64,000 nucleotides of DNA from Cytobacillus oceanisediminis (lineage in GTDB: Bacteria > Bacillota > Bacilli > Bacillales > Cytobacillaceae): contig NZ_VLKI01000001.1 of assembly GCF_007830235.1 (NCBI RefSeq), positions 304,464 to 368,463 of the forward strand, in the 5' to 3' direction. Position numbers and translations under genes: made by a program. The notes below the pieces were generated by a model. That model saw only the letters and a list, made by a program, of their open reading frames with translations. It did not search any database and was not told where the DNA came from. This document shows positions 51,791 through 60,507 of this stretch, in pieces; position 1 is the first letter of the stretch; every line of letters begins with the position of its first letter.

Positions 51791-53453
51791 CCCTGCAAAT
51801 CCCTTTAACTTCCTGTACAAAACGATTTCGCTGTCGAACAAAATAAGTACAAGCAAATAAAAATATTTCCGGTGTGGTATTTTTATGATAAAACCCTTTA
51901 ACTTTTGCCAAACCCGGATAGGGATGAAAAGGGAAGGTATTGTCATATTCATATCTGCTAGAGTAAGAAAACATCAACCGATTTAATGTACCAGATACCA
52001 TTTTCAGCAATTCATTTAACCGTTTTTCATTATGATCTTCCTTTTCATGTAGTTTCTCCACCTTGCTCATTAACACTTCTAGAGACCCATAAATTGGGGT
52101 GAAATCAAATTCTTTGTCGCTCAGCGAATCAATTTGCTCCAGGATATTTCTGCTAGTACTCAAAAATTCATCAAGCCGAATTGGCAATACTCCACAGTTT
52201 GAAAGTTTATTAACAAGACTGCTATGAATTTTCGTATCCCGTACCAGCAAGTCAAAATCAACTTTGTCAAACAAATCTTTCTCTGTATGCCACCACCAAT
52301 TGCCACCTGGTGTTTGATAGATTTTATTCTCACTGGCAGGTTCATACTTAAACATAATGTGAATGGGGATATTAGGTCCCCAAAAGGACTGGTCTGCACC
52401 ACGCGGAAGGTAGGTTAATTGTTCTGGTTTATTCCCTGTATAAATTTTGATAATCTCTTCAAGCAGGTTCTTATCTTCCATGGAAGTGGATCTTGGAAAA
52501 ATCACCTCATTTCCTTTTGAACCTGGAAAGTCCACATTAATATGAGCAACACACCTTTCATTTAGGTCCTCCCAGAAATGATCACAGTACCATGCCGATC
52601 CAGCATATCTGCCATTGGAGTGGCCAGGCCACCAGGCAAATTTTATTCCTCTCTTTAACCTGGAATTACTAATACTGAACAGTCTGGCAAGTTCGAGTAA
52701 TAAGGCATTTCCTACAGCATTATCAGTGGCTCCTTTATGCCAGGAATCATAATGGCTAGAAATTAAAAGAAACTCTTCCTCTTCCCCCTTTATGGTGCCA
52801 ACTGGTAAACTAACAGTCTTAATACCTTCTTTTAAACCTGTTTTTATGGTTACGTTAATTTCTTTGTTTTCCAATTCCTCTAAGAGCCTAATACCGTCAT
52901 GATAATTGACTCCGACAACTGGAAGCTTTGTTAGTTGGTCCATATTTTCAATCGTGGGAGTCCCCCAAATGGTCCCTACGGTTTCTTCATGAATGGCCTC
53001 TTCTTCTGATGGCCAAATATGTATTAAACCTAAAGCTCCAGCCTTTTCAATTTGCATAACATAATCCTCAAGGTAGTTCCAGCTAATAACTATTTTTCCT
53101 TTGAAATCTACAATACATGATTCCCCTTTTCTATCACTTGATTTATCATAAACAAGCTTAGAACTTATCCCATTAGGGCAATTCCTGCTAAAGGATCTAG
53201 CCTTGGCCCTTAATGTATAAGGAATTTGCGAATTCACCAATACTACACCATAATGTGGATCACTGAAATATCCATCAAACTGATAACGTTCATAGGAGAC
53301 TCCATATTGTTTAAGTTGATTGATAATGTAGGTAACCGCTTCTTCTGCCTCAGGTTCACCGGAAAGCCGTTCCAACTCAGAAAGGAATTTTACATGTTTC
53401 TCCAATTCACTTTTATCAACTAGATGAGATACATTCATACCCGGTTTTTCCAA
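51771..53453 (-). CDS. M28 family metallopeptidase
   Basis: A 560-residue zinc aminopeptidase-like protein. A PA insert (GKIVISWNYLEDYVMQIEKA) precedes the catalytic M28 domain with ISSHYDSWHKGATDNAVGNA (metal His and Asp), HINVDFPGSKGNE, and PGGNWWWHTEKDLFDKVD carrying the last metal histidine. No signal peptide is present, so it may act in the cytoplasm. I chose TTG 53453, spaced eight bases from CAGGAG; the GTG at 53462 sits on that site. It lies downstream of the YfcC/M20 pair but behind a terminator. The long helical tail (about 450-560) is unusual for the family. Confidence 0.85.
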   Translation of the reverse strand: MEKPGMNVSHLVDKSELEKHVKFLSELERLSGEPEAEEAVTYIINQLKQYGVSYERYQFDGYFSDPHYGVVLVNSQIPYTLRAKARSFSRNCPNGISSKLVYDKSSDRKGESCIVDFKGKIVISWNYLEDYVMQIEKAGALGLIHIWPSEEEAIHEETVGTIWGTPTIENMDQLTKLPVVGVNYHDGIRLLEELENKEINVTIKTGLKEGIKTVSLPVGTIKGEEEEFLLISSHYDSWHKGATDNAVGNALLLELARLFSISNSRLKRGIKFAWWPGHSNGRYAGSAWYCDHFWEDLNERCVAHINVDFPGSKGNEVIFPRSTSMEDKNLLEEIIKIYTGNKPEQLTYLPRGADQSFWGPNIPIHIMFKYEPASENKIYQTPGGNWWWHTEKDLFDKVDFDLLVRDTKIHSSLVNKLSNCGVLPIRLDEFLSTSRNILEQIDSLSDKEFDFTPIYGSLEVLMSKVEKLHEKEDHNEKRLNELLKMVSGTLNRLMFSYSSRYEYDNTFPFHPYPGLAKVKGFYHKNTTPEIFLFACTYFVRQRNRFVQEVKGICREIDLYL

Positions 53454-53493
53454 CCTTTTCACTCCTGCCCATTCAGTAATAAAAACAACAAAA

Positions 53494-53522
53494 CTCCTGC
53501 AAAAGCTATATTTTCGCAGGAG
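53494..53522 (-). terminator. Terminator of the YfcC/M20 operon
   Basis: CTCCTGC (53494-53500) pairs with GCAGGAG (53516-53522), with additional A/T pairing towards the loop. On the minus strand TTTTGTTGTTTTT follows. It lies about 130 bases past the transporter gene. Confidence 0.75.
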
Positions 53523-53651
53523 GAATATAAAGTCTTGATAGGTAACTTGAATTATAGGGATAAGGAAACTGAACGTGAATATTAAACAGACAATTGTAAC
53601 TTCAACATTCTACTGCTAAGGTGTCGATTACCTGATACCAACCCCGTGCCT

Positions 53652-55076
53652 TTAATAACTTATCCCATGAGCAATTAATACAAATACAGCTCCGATGGAA
53701 AACCAGATTAGGAAAAGCGGCCACATGAATCGGATCCAGCGGTTATATTTGATTTTTGAGACCGCCAAGCTTCCCATTAACATGGCAGATGTCGGCAGCA
53801 TGATATTGGATAGTCCATCACCTAGTTGAAAGATAAGGACCGTTGTTTGTCTTGTAATATTGATAAGGTCTGATAAAGGAACTAAGACAGGCATGGTTGT
53901 AGCCGCTTGACCTGTTCCTGAGGTAATAAAGATATTTAAAATATTTTGAAACGTGTACATCCCAAGAACTTGAACAGAGGCTGGCAGCTGACCGATCGTT
54001 GCGGCAAGTCCGTTCACCACAGAATCAATGACATAACCTTGCTCTAAAACAACAACAACCCCTTTTGCGATGCCTACAATAAACGCACCAAATGTAATGG
54101 CACTTGCACCTTTGACAAACTCGGATGCAATTTTACTAGGTCCGTATTTTGAAAGAAAACCAACAATAATTCCTAGACTCAAGAAAAATGCCGCTAATTC
54201 TTCCATCCACCATCCCTTGCTAGAAACACCCCAAATTAGAACACCAAACCCTGCTATTACTGAGAGTATTGTTAAAATATGAGTCACTTTTACTGCTGGT
54301 AAAGCCGATAAATCTATTTCACCACGATTTTCCTCTTTTTCTAAATCATAAACAAGACTTGTAGTCGGATCCTTTTTAACCTTTCTTGCATAACGAATGA
54401 TATACAAACTGGTTGAAAATAACAATGTCACTAATAGAATGGCACGAAGCCACATACCCGAAAACATAGGAAGTTCCGCAATGGCTTGGGCTATCCCTAC
54501 ATTAAACGGATTCAATAATCCTGCTGTAAAACCTGAAGCAGCTCCTAGCATAACCATCGCTGTTCCAGTAATGGCATCATATCCCAGCGATCTAGCAATT
54601 ACAATTCCGATCGGTACAAAAGCCATAACCTCCGCAGACATCCCCATTGTAAATCCACCAACAGAGAAAAGAATAAGAAATATTGGAATAATAATTAGAC
54701 CTTTATTCACAAAAGCCTTTCCTACCCGAGCTGCTACAGCTTCTATCGTTCCTGTAGAATTAATAATTTGAAATACCCCGCCAATTATAAAAATAAAGAA
54801 TACAACATCTGCAGCACCTACTAAACCATGAACAATCGCTAAGGGTATATCTAAGATACTAACCGGGCTTTGCTCAACAGATTTAAAGGTATTTTCAACA
54901 ACAAGCGTTTGACCAGTTGCTTCATCCTTGACCCGCTCAAATTCCCCAGCTGGCAGCAGGTATGTTAATAAGGCTGCAAAGAATATAAAGAAAATAATGA
55001 TGACAAACGTGTGAGGCATTTTAAAAAAATTCCTTTTTTTCACTTGATTAGTTTCCATTCCAGGAGTAGGCTTCAT
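53652..55076 (-). CDS. YfcC family transporter
   Basis: A 474-residue membrane protein with about 12 helices. The N-terminal HTFVIIIFFIFFAALLTYLL-PAGEF and the central SGFTAGLLNPFNVGIAQAIA, with a later TSGTGQAATTMPVLVPLSDL, are typical of YfcC/ArcD-like transporters of the IT superfamily. Family members carry amino acids or peptides, including the E. coli AbgT-related class. It starts three bases after the M20 stop codon, on the strength of an AAAGGGG site inside that gene, so the pair is cotranscribed. Its cargo is probably the M20 substrate. Confidence 0.87.
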   Translation of the reverse strand: MKPTPGMETNQVKKRNFFKMPHTFVIIIFFIFFAALLTYLLPAGEFERVKDEATGQTLVVENTFKSVEQSPVSILDIPLAIVHGLVGAADVVFFIFIIGGVFQIINSTGTIEAVAARVGKAFVNKGLIIIPIFLILFSVGGFTMGMSAEVMAFVPIGIVIARSLGYDAITGTAMVMLGAASGFTAGLLNPFNVGIAQAIAELPMFSGMWLRAILLVTLLFSTSLYIIRYARKVKKDPTTSLVYDLEKEENRGEIDLSALPAVKVTHILTILSVIAGFGVLIWGVSSKGWWMEELAAFFLSLGIIVGFLSKYGPSKIASEFVKGASAITFGAFIVGIAKGVVVVLEQGYVIDSVVNGLAATIGQLPASVQVLGMYTFQNILNIFITSGTGQAATTMPVLVPLSDLINITRQTTVLIFQLGDGLSNIMLPTSAMLMGSLAVSKIKYNRWIRFMWPLFLIWFSIGAVFVLIAHGISY

Positions 55077-55079
55077 TTA

Positions 55080-56303
55080 TCAAATCCCCTTTCTTATAAT
55101 TTTAGATAATTTAGCATCCTTATTCTTTTTCCATTCATCAAATTCGTTTCTGATTTCTTGTAATTTTGCAGGATTAAGGCAAATATCATACGCTGTCATA
55201 GCTAACGCTTTTGCTGCCTTATTTAAGCCAGACATACCATATTCTGATGCTGCGGCTTCCACAAATTCAGGAGTGTGTGTTGCAGCAGTATTCGTTATTT
55301 TTATATAAGGATGAATCGTTGCCGTTACTTGTCCAACATTACCAATGTCAGAGGAGCCAATTCCTCCCTTTTCAGGAGGATCGCTTACCAATTCACCTAG
55401 CTCTTCAAGATTTTTCTTAAAAATAGAAGCTAATGCCTTGTTGTTATTTCTTTCTGCATAAATTAAACCCTCAGAAATCTCTAATCTAGCCCCAACAGCT
55501 TCGGTTGAATATCGTGCAGCTGCACAAACTTTTTCTCTAACAACATGTAACGACTCGACGTTTTCAGCTCTTAATAAAAACTCTGCTTCACAATACGCTG
55601 GCACAACATTTGTTGCTTCACCTCCCTTGGTAATAATTCCATGTATTCTAACGTCATCCTTAAAAAATTGACGTAAGGAATTAACCGCAACAAAGGTATG
55701 GATAACTGCATCCAGTGCACTGATCCCTTTTTCAGGAGAAGCAGAGGCGTGTGCTGCTTTCCCATAGAATTTAAAAGTAACGTCAACACATGCGAGTCCC
55801 CCTCGTAATACCATTGTCTTACCGTGAGGGTGGCACATCATCGCCACATCGACATCATCAAATATCCCATGTTCGACCATTAGAATTTTCCCCCCTCCTT
55901 CTTCTTCAGCAGGTGTTCCGATGACAATAATTTTCCCTTTAAGATTTGGGTGTGCATCCTTTAGGGCTAACGCAGCCCCCACTGCAGCAGTACCGATAAT
56001 ATTATGGCCGCATCCATGTCCCAGCCCGGCCAATGCATCATATTCTGCTAAAATAGCAATGGTTGGTCCTCCTTTTTGCCCCTCCCATGTTGCTCGAAAG
56101 GAAGTTTCCAAGTTGGCAAGTCCTCTTTCGATAGAAAAACCCGATTTTTCTAGTGGTTCAACTAACCAATTCATTGCTTTATATTCTTGAAAACTAGTCT
56201 CTGGATTTGAATGAATTTTTAATGATAATTCCTGAAGCTCTGTATCTCTCTCATCTATTGCCTGCATGATTGCATTCTTACCTTTGACCGAAATATCATT
56301 CAT
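55080..56303 (-). CDS. M20 family peptidase/amidohydrolase (AbgB-like)
   Basis: A 407-residue M20 hydrolase. Motifs are LSLKIHSNPETSFQEYKAM (about 26-44), ILAEYDALAGLGHGCGHNII with metal-binding His (about 84-103), IGTPAEEEGGGK with the acid pair, GKAAHASASPEKGISALDAV in the lid domain, and THTPEFVEAAAS near the end. The YDALAGLGHGCGHN sequence is that of the aminobenzoyl-glutamate/Xaa-Arg dipeptidase group. ATG 56303 is eight bases from GGAGGGG; a GTG at 56312 lies too close. It is cotranscribed with the YfcC transporter, and a LysR-type operator candidate lies 115 bases upstream. Confidence 0.9.
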   Translation of the reverse strand: MNDISVKGKNAIMQAIDERDTELQELSLKIHSNPETSFQEYKAMNWLVEPLEKSGFSIERGLANLETSFRATWEGQKGGPTIAILAEYDALAGLGHGCGHNIIGTAAVGAALALKDAHPNLKGKIIVIGTPAEEEGGGKILMVEHGIFDDVDVAMMCHPHGKTMVLRGGLACVDVTFKFYGKAAHASASPEKGISALDAVIHTFVAVNSLRQFFKDDVRIHGIITKGGEATNVVPAYCEAEFLLRAENVESLHVVREKVCAAARYSTEAVGARLEISEGLIYAERNNNKALASIFKKNLEELGELVSDPPEKGGIGSSDIGNVGQVTATIHPYIKITNTAATHTPEFVEAAASEYGMSGLNKAAKALAMTAYDICLNPAKLQEIRNEFDEWKKNKDAKLSKIIRKGI

Positions 56304-56418
56304 AAAGTACACCCCTCCATTTTTTCAGAATATTATAACTTATATTTTTTAATGTTACACACAGACATACTATAAGTAAAATTAATCTTTTTTTAGATTA
56401 CCCAAAAAAAATTTTTGG

Positions 56419-56435
56419 ATAGTAGTTAGTACTAT
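56419..56435. promoter_or_regulatory. Candidate LysR operator
   Basis: ATAGTAGTTAGTACTAT is a palindrome with the T-N11-A layout used by LysR proteins. It lies between the LysR gene and the M20/YfcC operon. A similar run, TTTTTGGATA(G/A)TAG, occurs here and upstream of the LysR gene (57449-57461), which would fit regulation of both. Confidence 0.38.
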
Positions 56436-56453
56436 ATATCTTATTTCAAAAAG

Positions 56454-56497
56454 AAAAGACTAGAAGAGCAACACTAGCTGTGCCTTCTAGTCTTTTT
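56454..56497 (-). terminator. Terminator of the LysR gene
   Basis: AAAAGACTAGAAG pairs with CTTCTAGTCTTTT over a 17-base loop. The LysR stop codon lies in the stem itself. On the minus strand Ts follow (TTTTCTTTTTG). Rightward transcripts would also meet a T run. Confidence 0.82.
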
Positions 56498-57398
56498 TGA
56501 TATAATATAAGGCTTTAATGGATTCAACAAATTTGAAGATAGCCGCTAGCTGCAGAGAGGATTCACGGTACAAAAGCCAGGTTCGTTTCTTCATCTTTTG
56601 CCCATTTTTATAAGCTAAATCATAACAGAAGAGATGATCATGATCATGATTATGGATAAATGCTTGAGGAACAATGGAAAAGCCAAGCCCCATCTTAACC
56701 ATTTCTTTACATGTCTCATAGCTATCTACCAGCATAGTTGTATTTGGAGATGTTTCATACCGTTCATTCCACCAGCTCGATATATTTTCCACATCAGACA
56801 GTTCCTTGGAATTCTTGTACTTAATTAATACGAAAGGTTCTTTTCGGTTGATAAATGGAAGTGAGGGAAGGTCCTCTATATTGATTTCCTGCTTTGTTAT
56901 TAAACAAATACTTTCTTCATCTAAAAGATAAGACTTATCAGACCAATTATAGTCTCCCCTTACAATCGCGACATCGATTTCGCCATCATTCAGTAAGCCC
57001 ATCATCTCTTTACTGAATCCTGAATCAACGTTTAAATGAACATTCGGATAATTCGCTGTATATTCTTTTAAAATGGGCGGCAAGTTATATTGGCAAAAAT
57101 GACTGCTGACTCCAATTCTCAAATTACCTTTTACTTCATCCCCCATATTCAATAAGTAATCCTTTGCCTCTCTAAAGTCCGAAAGATATTTATTTGCATA
57201 GGAAACTAAATACTCCCCTGCCGGTGTGAATTTTACCCTTTTTCCATTTTTTGATATTATCTCTACCTGGAATTCCCTCTCCAACTGTCTTAATCGATAC
57301 GTAAGAGCAGGCTGTGTCATATATACTCGCTCTGCTGCCTTTGTTAGATTTAATTCTTCATAAAGATATTGTAAAATTAGACAATCCTTTTCTTGCAT
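56487..57398 (-). CDS. LysR family transcriptional regulator
   Basis: A 303-residue LysR regulator. The N-terminal winged helix reads LILQYLYEELNLTKAAERVY then MTQPALTYRLRQLEREFQVE, a standard LTTR start; the co-inducer domain follows with GNLRIGVSSHFCQYNLPPIL and GEIDVAIVRGDYNW. ATG 57398 was chosen because GAGGGGGAGGAA directly precedes it. It is upstream of, and read in the same direction as, the M20/YfcC pair, and probably activates it when the imported compound is present. A histidine/aspartate run (HNHDHDHLF) late in the protein is unusual. Confidence 0.94.
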   Translation of the reverse strand: MQEKDCLILQYLYEELNLTKAAERVYMTQPALTYRLRQLEREFQVEIISKNGKRVKFTPAGEYLVSYANKYLSDFREAKDYLLNMGDEVKGNLRIGVSSHFCQYNLPPILKEYTANYPNVHLNVDSGFSKEMMGLLNDGEIDVAIVRGDYNWSDKSYLLDEESICLITKQEINIEDLPSLPFINRKEPFVLIKYKNSKELSDVENISSWWNERYETSPNTTMLVDSYETCKEMVKMGLGFSIVPQAFIHNHDHDHLFCYDLAYKNGQKMKKRTWLLYRESSLQLAAIFKFVESIKALYYIKKD

Positions 57399-57651
57399 TT
57401 CCTCCCCCTCTTTAATAAACATAAGATTCTTTTTTTCATTTATACTTTTTTGGATAATAGACGTAAATTAATTCACTTGCTTAAGAGCTAAATATCATTA
57501 GAAACATTATAAACTATTATTATACTAACCAGTAGTTCCCGCACCCACAATCCATACATCTGCCTCCGGGTTTTCCGCACACTAGTCAACTGGATTACTA
57601 GTCATTATAAAGCTGTGGGGTGCACCTCCTATTGAAGACCAATCACGATTT

Positions 57652-58248
57652 TCACCGAATGAAATACCCCACAAGAATCGACCCGGCACTATACACCAGC
57701 AGCAAAGCCATTATCACATTAAATTGACTTCTATACTTCGCAAGGAAGGATTGAAAAATCGATCCAAAAACACTCCAGCAAAAGGTACTCAGGAAACCGA
57801 CTAATGCAAGGAAAATGGAAAAGAATATCAGACTCGTATGTGAGGTATGGTATGGAAGGATAAAGGTTGATATCACTGTAACCCCATATAAGATCCCCTT
57901 TGGATTAATAAATTGTAAAAGCATCCCAATTAAAAAGCCGTTATGCTTTCCATCATTATTGTTTTGATCATCCGGTTTACTGCTCATCATTTTAAGGGCC
58001 AAAAACAGCATATAAATGACCCCGATGATGGTCATGATCAATTCAATCCTTGGAATGAATTGATGAAGCAAGAGATTAAAATAACTGCAAAGTATCATAA
58101 TGACAAAGAACCCTGCGCTTACCCCCCAACAAAATCGAATCGTATTTCTTAAACCAAACCGATTAGCGAATACCATGGCCATAATATTGTTTGGACCTGG
58201 CGTAAAGCTGGTAACAAAAACATATAAGAAAAAAGATAATAAAGACAT
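57652..58248 (-). CDS. LysE family amino-acid exporter
   Basis: A 198-residue membrane protein with six helices and the family signature SFTPGPNNIMAMVFANRFG (about residues 15-33), then a FLIGMLLQFINPKGILYGVT block in the middle. LysE/RhtB proteins export amino acids or metabolites. ATG 58248 was chosen because AAAGGAGGAAAG lies just upstream. It is divergent from the XRE-cupin regulator, with an inverted-repeat operator between the two. This pairing is a recurrent one for amino-acid exporters. The exported amino acid is unknown. Confidence 0.88.
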   Translation of the reverse strand: MSLLSFFLYVFVTSFTPGPNNIMAMVFANRFGLRNTIRFCWGVSAGFFVIMILCSYFNLLLHQFIPRIELIMTIIGVIYMLFLALKMMSSKPDDQNNNDGKHNGFLIGMLLQFINPKGILYGVTVISTFILPYHTSHTSLIFFSIFLALVGFLSTFCWSVFGSIFQSFLAKYRSQFNVIMALLLVYSAGSILVGYFIR

Positions 58249-58292
58249 AGCTGCTTTCCTCCTTTTCGTGTATGTTATAATGTACGAAAACG

Positions 58293-58340
58293 ACAATATA
58301 ACGATTTCCTATACATTGTATATTACGGACGTTATATTGT
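58293..58340. promoter_or_regulatory. Inverted-repeat operator between the exporter and XRE regulator genes
   Basis: ACAATATAACG (58293-58303) and CGTTATATTGT (58330-58340) are exact complements 26 bases apart, and a third related copy, GTTATAATGTAC, lies at 58274-58285. The pair overlaps the expected promoters of both divergent genes, so binding by the XRE-cupin protein could control both. Spacing suggests two dimers on one DNA face or loop formation. Confidence 0.55.
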
Positions 58341-58360
58341 ACAGACGAAGGAAGGTATGT

Positions 58361-58918
58361 ATGGAAGAAATTCATTTAATCCTTGCAAAAAATTTAAAAG
58401 CATTTCGAGAAAACAAAAAATTAAGCTTAGAGAAGGTGGCCGAATTAACGGGAGTAAGCAAAACGATGATTGGCCAAATTGAACGGGGCGAATCAAGCCC
58501 GACCATCACAACCATTTGGAAGATTGCAAATGGTCTAAAGATCTCTTTTACCTCACTGATTAATCATCCTCAGCCGGATACTCAACTTGTTTTAAAGAAG
58601 GAAATTCAGACATTATCAGAGGATAATGGCAGGTATCGGGTATATCCTTACTTTCCTTTCGAAAACGATAAGCGATTTGAAGTATATACCGTCGAAATTG
58701 ACAAAGGAGGATACCTTAGCGCTGAACCCCATATCGAGGGAACCGAAGAGTTAATCGTGGTCTTTGATGGGGAAATAACCATACGGGTTAATAACGAGGA
58801 ACATACATTAGAAAGCGGTGACTCTATCAGATTCAAAGCGGATAGACCGCATACCTATCATAATTTAGGGAAATCTTTGGCACGTGTTAGTATGATTTTA
58901 TTTTACCCGGCAGAATAA
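58361..58918 (+). CDS. XRE family regulator with C-terminal cupin domain
   Basis: A 185-residue regulator. The N-terminal Cro/CI-type helix-turn-helix is NLKAFRENKKLSLEKVAELT then GVSKTMIGQIERGESSPTI (residues about 10-48). The C-terminal half is a cupin beta-barrel (HIEGTEELIVVFDGEITIRV, then ESGDSIRFKADRPHTYHNLG), probably the effector domain. ATG 58361 follows GAAGGAAGG. Similar XRE-cupin proteins control amino-acid catabolism or export genes. It is divergent from the LysE-type exporter and probably represses it until the exported amino acid accumulates. Confidence 0.95.
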   Translation: MEEIHLILAKNLKAFRENKKLSLEKVAELTGVSKTMIGQIERGESSPTITTIWKIANGLKISFTSLINHPQPDTQLVLKKEIQTLSEDNGRYRVYPYFPFENDKRFEVYTVEIDKGGYLSAEPHIEGTEELIVVFDGEITIRVNNEEHTLESGDSIRFKADRPHTYHNLGKSLARVSMILFYPAE

Positions 58919-59332
58919 ATGCATTGCTATGATTGCGGTGAATTTGGATTACATACCCAAAATTAACAAACCAAATAGGGGGATAAGGATATCGCTGAAT
59001 TGACCGGGCAAATCCTTTAAGTAAGAGTGAGTTGTTAATTTAATAATTTAACATTAGCTCAATTTATTTTAATAGAATAATGAAATGTGCTATCATCAAC
59101 CGGTTTGATAAAGAAAAGCTTACGGTTTGCTTAACGTTGAGTAAGTGACATTATAATTGGTTGGATGTAACGTCCTGCCATTTACAAATTGTAAATAATT
59201 TATTAATTTCAAACTAATCCTTCGCCGAATATAAAAGAAAACAATAATCAATTTTTCAGTCCATTGACACTCCTAATCTTTCCGGATTTTTGGTATATTA
59301 ACAGATGAGAATATTTGGAAGGGGAGAAAAGA
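58919..59332. other. Intergenic region, no gene seen
   Basis: About 400 AT-rich bases with stops in all frames. Near the right end TTGACA and TATATT about 18 bases apart (59263-59298) could be the promoter of the DinB gene, with GGAAGGGGAG just before its start. No other element was recognised. Confidence 0.4.
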
Positions 59333-59803
59333 ATGAATGAACTAGTGTTTAAACAGTTTGAGAAGACAAGAGGTTATTTTATTAAAAAGATCGAGTCAGT
59401 ATCAAAGGATGTAGCAAGAATACAGCCAGACGGTTTTAACAACACAATTCAATGGCATATTGGCCATGTATTAACGGTCTGTGAACAGTTTATGTTCGGC
59501 TTTCCCCGCAAAACGACCCATATCCCTGCAAACTATATTGAATTATTTGGGAACGGTACAAAGCCGGCTGATTGGAAAGGTGATATACCTGAAGCAGATG
59601 AGCTCATTATACAGCTGAAGGATCAATTGGTCCGAATCCAGCAAATTCCAGCTGAACGGTTAAATGAAAAGCTGGATAAACCATTTTTGGGACTTGAAAC
59701 CTTTGGTGAATTAGCCGAATTTGCGTTGTTTCATGAGGCAAACCATTTGGGGCATATTCAAGCGATGGAACGGGTTATTCATCATACAGGAGTAAAGAAC
59801 TAA
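59333..59803 (+). CDS. DinB family protein
   Basis: A 156-residue protein of the DinB/YfiT four-helix-bundle superfamily, whose members are metal-dependent enzymes using thiols such as bacillithiol in Bacilli, or proteins of unknown function. The metal histidines are in IQWHIGHVLTV (about 40-50) and LFHEANHLGHIQAM (about 134-147, HxxxH). ATG 59333 was chosen over one 18 bases earlier because GGAAGGGGAG precedes it. It is convergent with a second, broken DinB gene on the other strand, but the two are only distantly similar. Confidence 0.88.
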   Translation: MNELVFKQFEKTRGYFIKKIESVSKDVARIQPDGFNNTIQWHIGHVLTVCEQFMFGFPRKTTHIPANYIELFGNGTKPADWKGDIPEADELIIQLKDQLVRIQQIPAERLNEKLDKPFLGLETFGELAEFALFHEANHLGHIQAMERVIHHTGVKN

Positions 59804-59842
59804 AAAAGGAAAAATCATTTTAATTTTAGTCTTAAAAGTTAC

Positions 59843-59888
59843 AAAGGGTGCCCATCAATATTACGTACAGCACCATTGGGCATCCTTT
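59843..59888. terminator. Bidirectional terminator between convergent DinB genes
   Basis: AAAGGGTGCCCA (59843-59854) pairs with TGGGCATCCTTT (59877-59888), with T-rich DNA on both sides. It separates the intact DinB gene from the disrupted one. Confidence 0.72.
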
Positions 59889-59899
59889 CTTATCTAAAT

Positions 59900-60415
59900 C
59901 TAATCTCTCGTCCCCAGCACATCTGTATTTGGCGGTTCATACCCCAACTGGCGGGCCATCGCCATAATCTGTCCTTTGTGATGGTATTCGTGAGTGACAG
60001 TATGCATGAACAGTTTTCGAGGAGTCATTGAAGTCTCCTCAGTTGATTCTCTCCAAGGAATAGGCTGCAATTTTGATTCCGTGGCGGCCTCAATCTCATT
60101 TTGCCACTCAGCTAATCCCTCGTCTAATCGTCGTACAAGTTCTTGCCATTTCATTTCGGTAAAACCTACAGCAGAAAACGTCGTTGGATTTTCAACAGGC
60201 GGACTCACTTCTTCTCCTCTAAAACGTTTCAGCCACCGCTCATTATAGAAGTGAAGATGATTCGCGATCTCACCAATGGAATGAGATCCTTCATTTTGCT
60301 TCCACTATGCATCTTCTAAACTCAGTCCCTTTAATGCCGTTCTTAATGGCTGGATCCAGCTATCCTCGTTACGGCATACTGCCAATTGATCTAATAAAAA
60401 CTCTTTTTTACTCAT
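59900..60415 (-). pseudogene. DinB family protein interrupted by an in-frame TAG
   Basis: The ATG at 60415 follows AGAAGGGAATG and opens MSKKEFLLDQLAVCRNEDSW. The frame meets TAG at 60305-60307 (codon 37, after GLSLEDA) but continues in the same frame without any shift as WKQNEGSHSIGEIANHLHFY, RWLKRFRGEE and on to THEYHHKGQIMAMARQLGYE with the C-terminal metal motif HxxxH, for 171 codons in total. The break is therefore a single substitution, probably from a sense codon such as TTG or AAG. The rest of the protein looks well preserved, so the loss is recent or the stop is a sequencing error. Confidence 0.87.
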
Positions 60416-60507
60416 TAACACATTCCCTTCTACAATAAAGTGCGTCTCACCATAATAAACTTCCCCATCATGATCAGCCCCTCTCATTTTTTAATGCCAC
60501 ACCTGTA

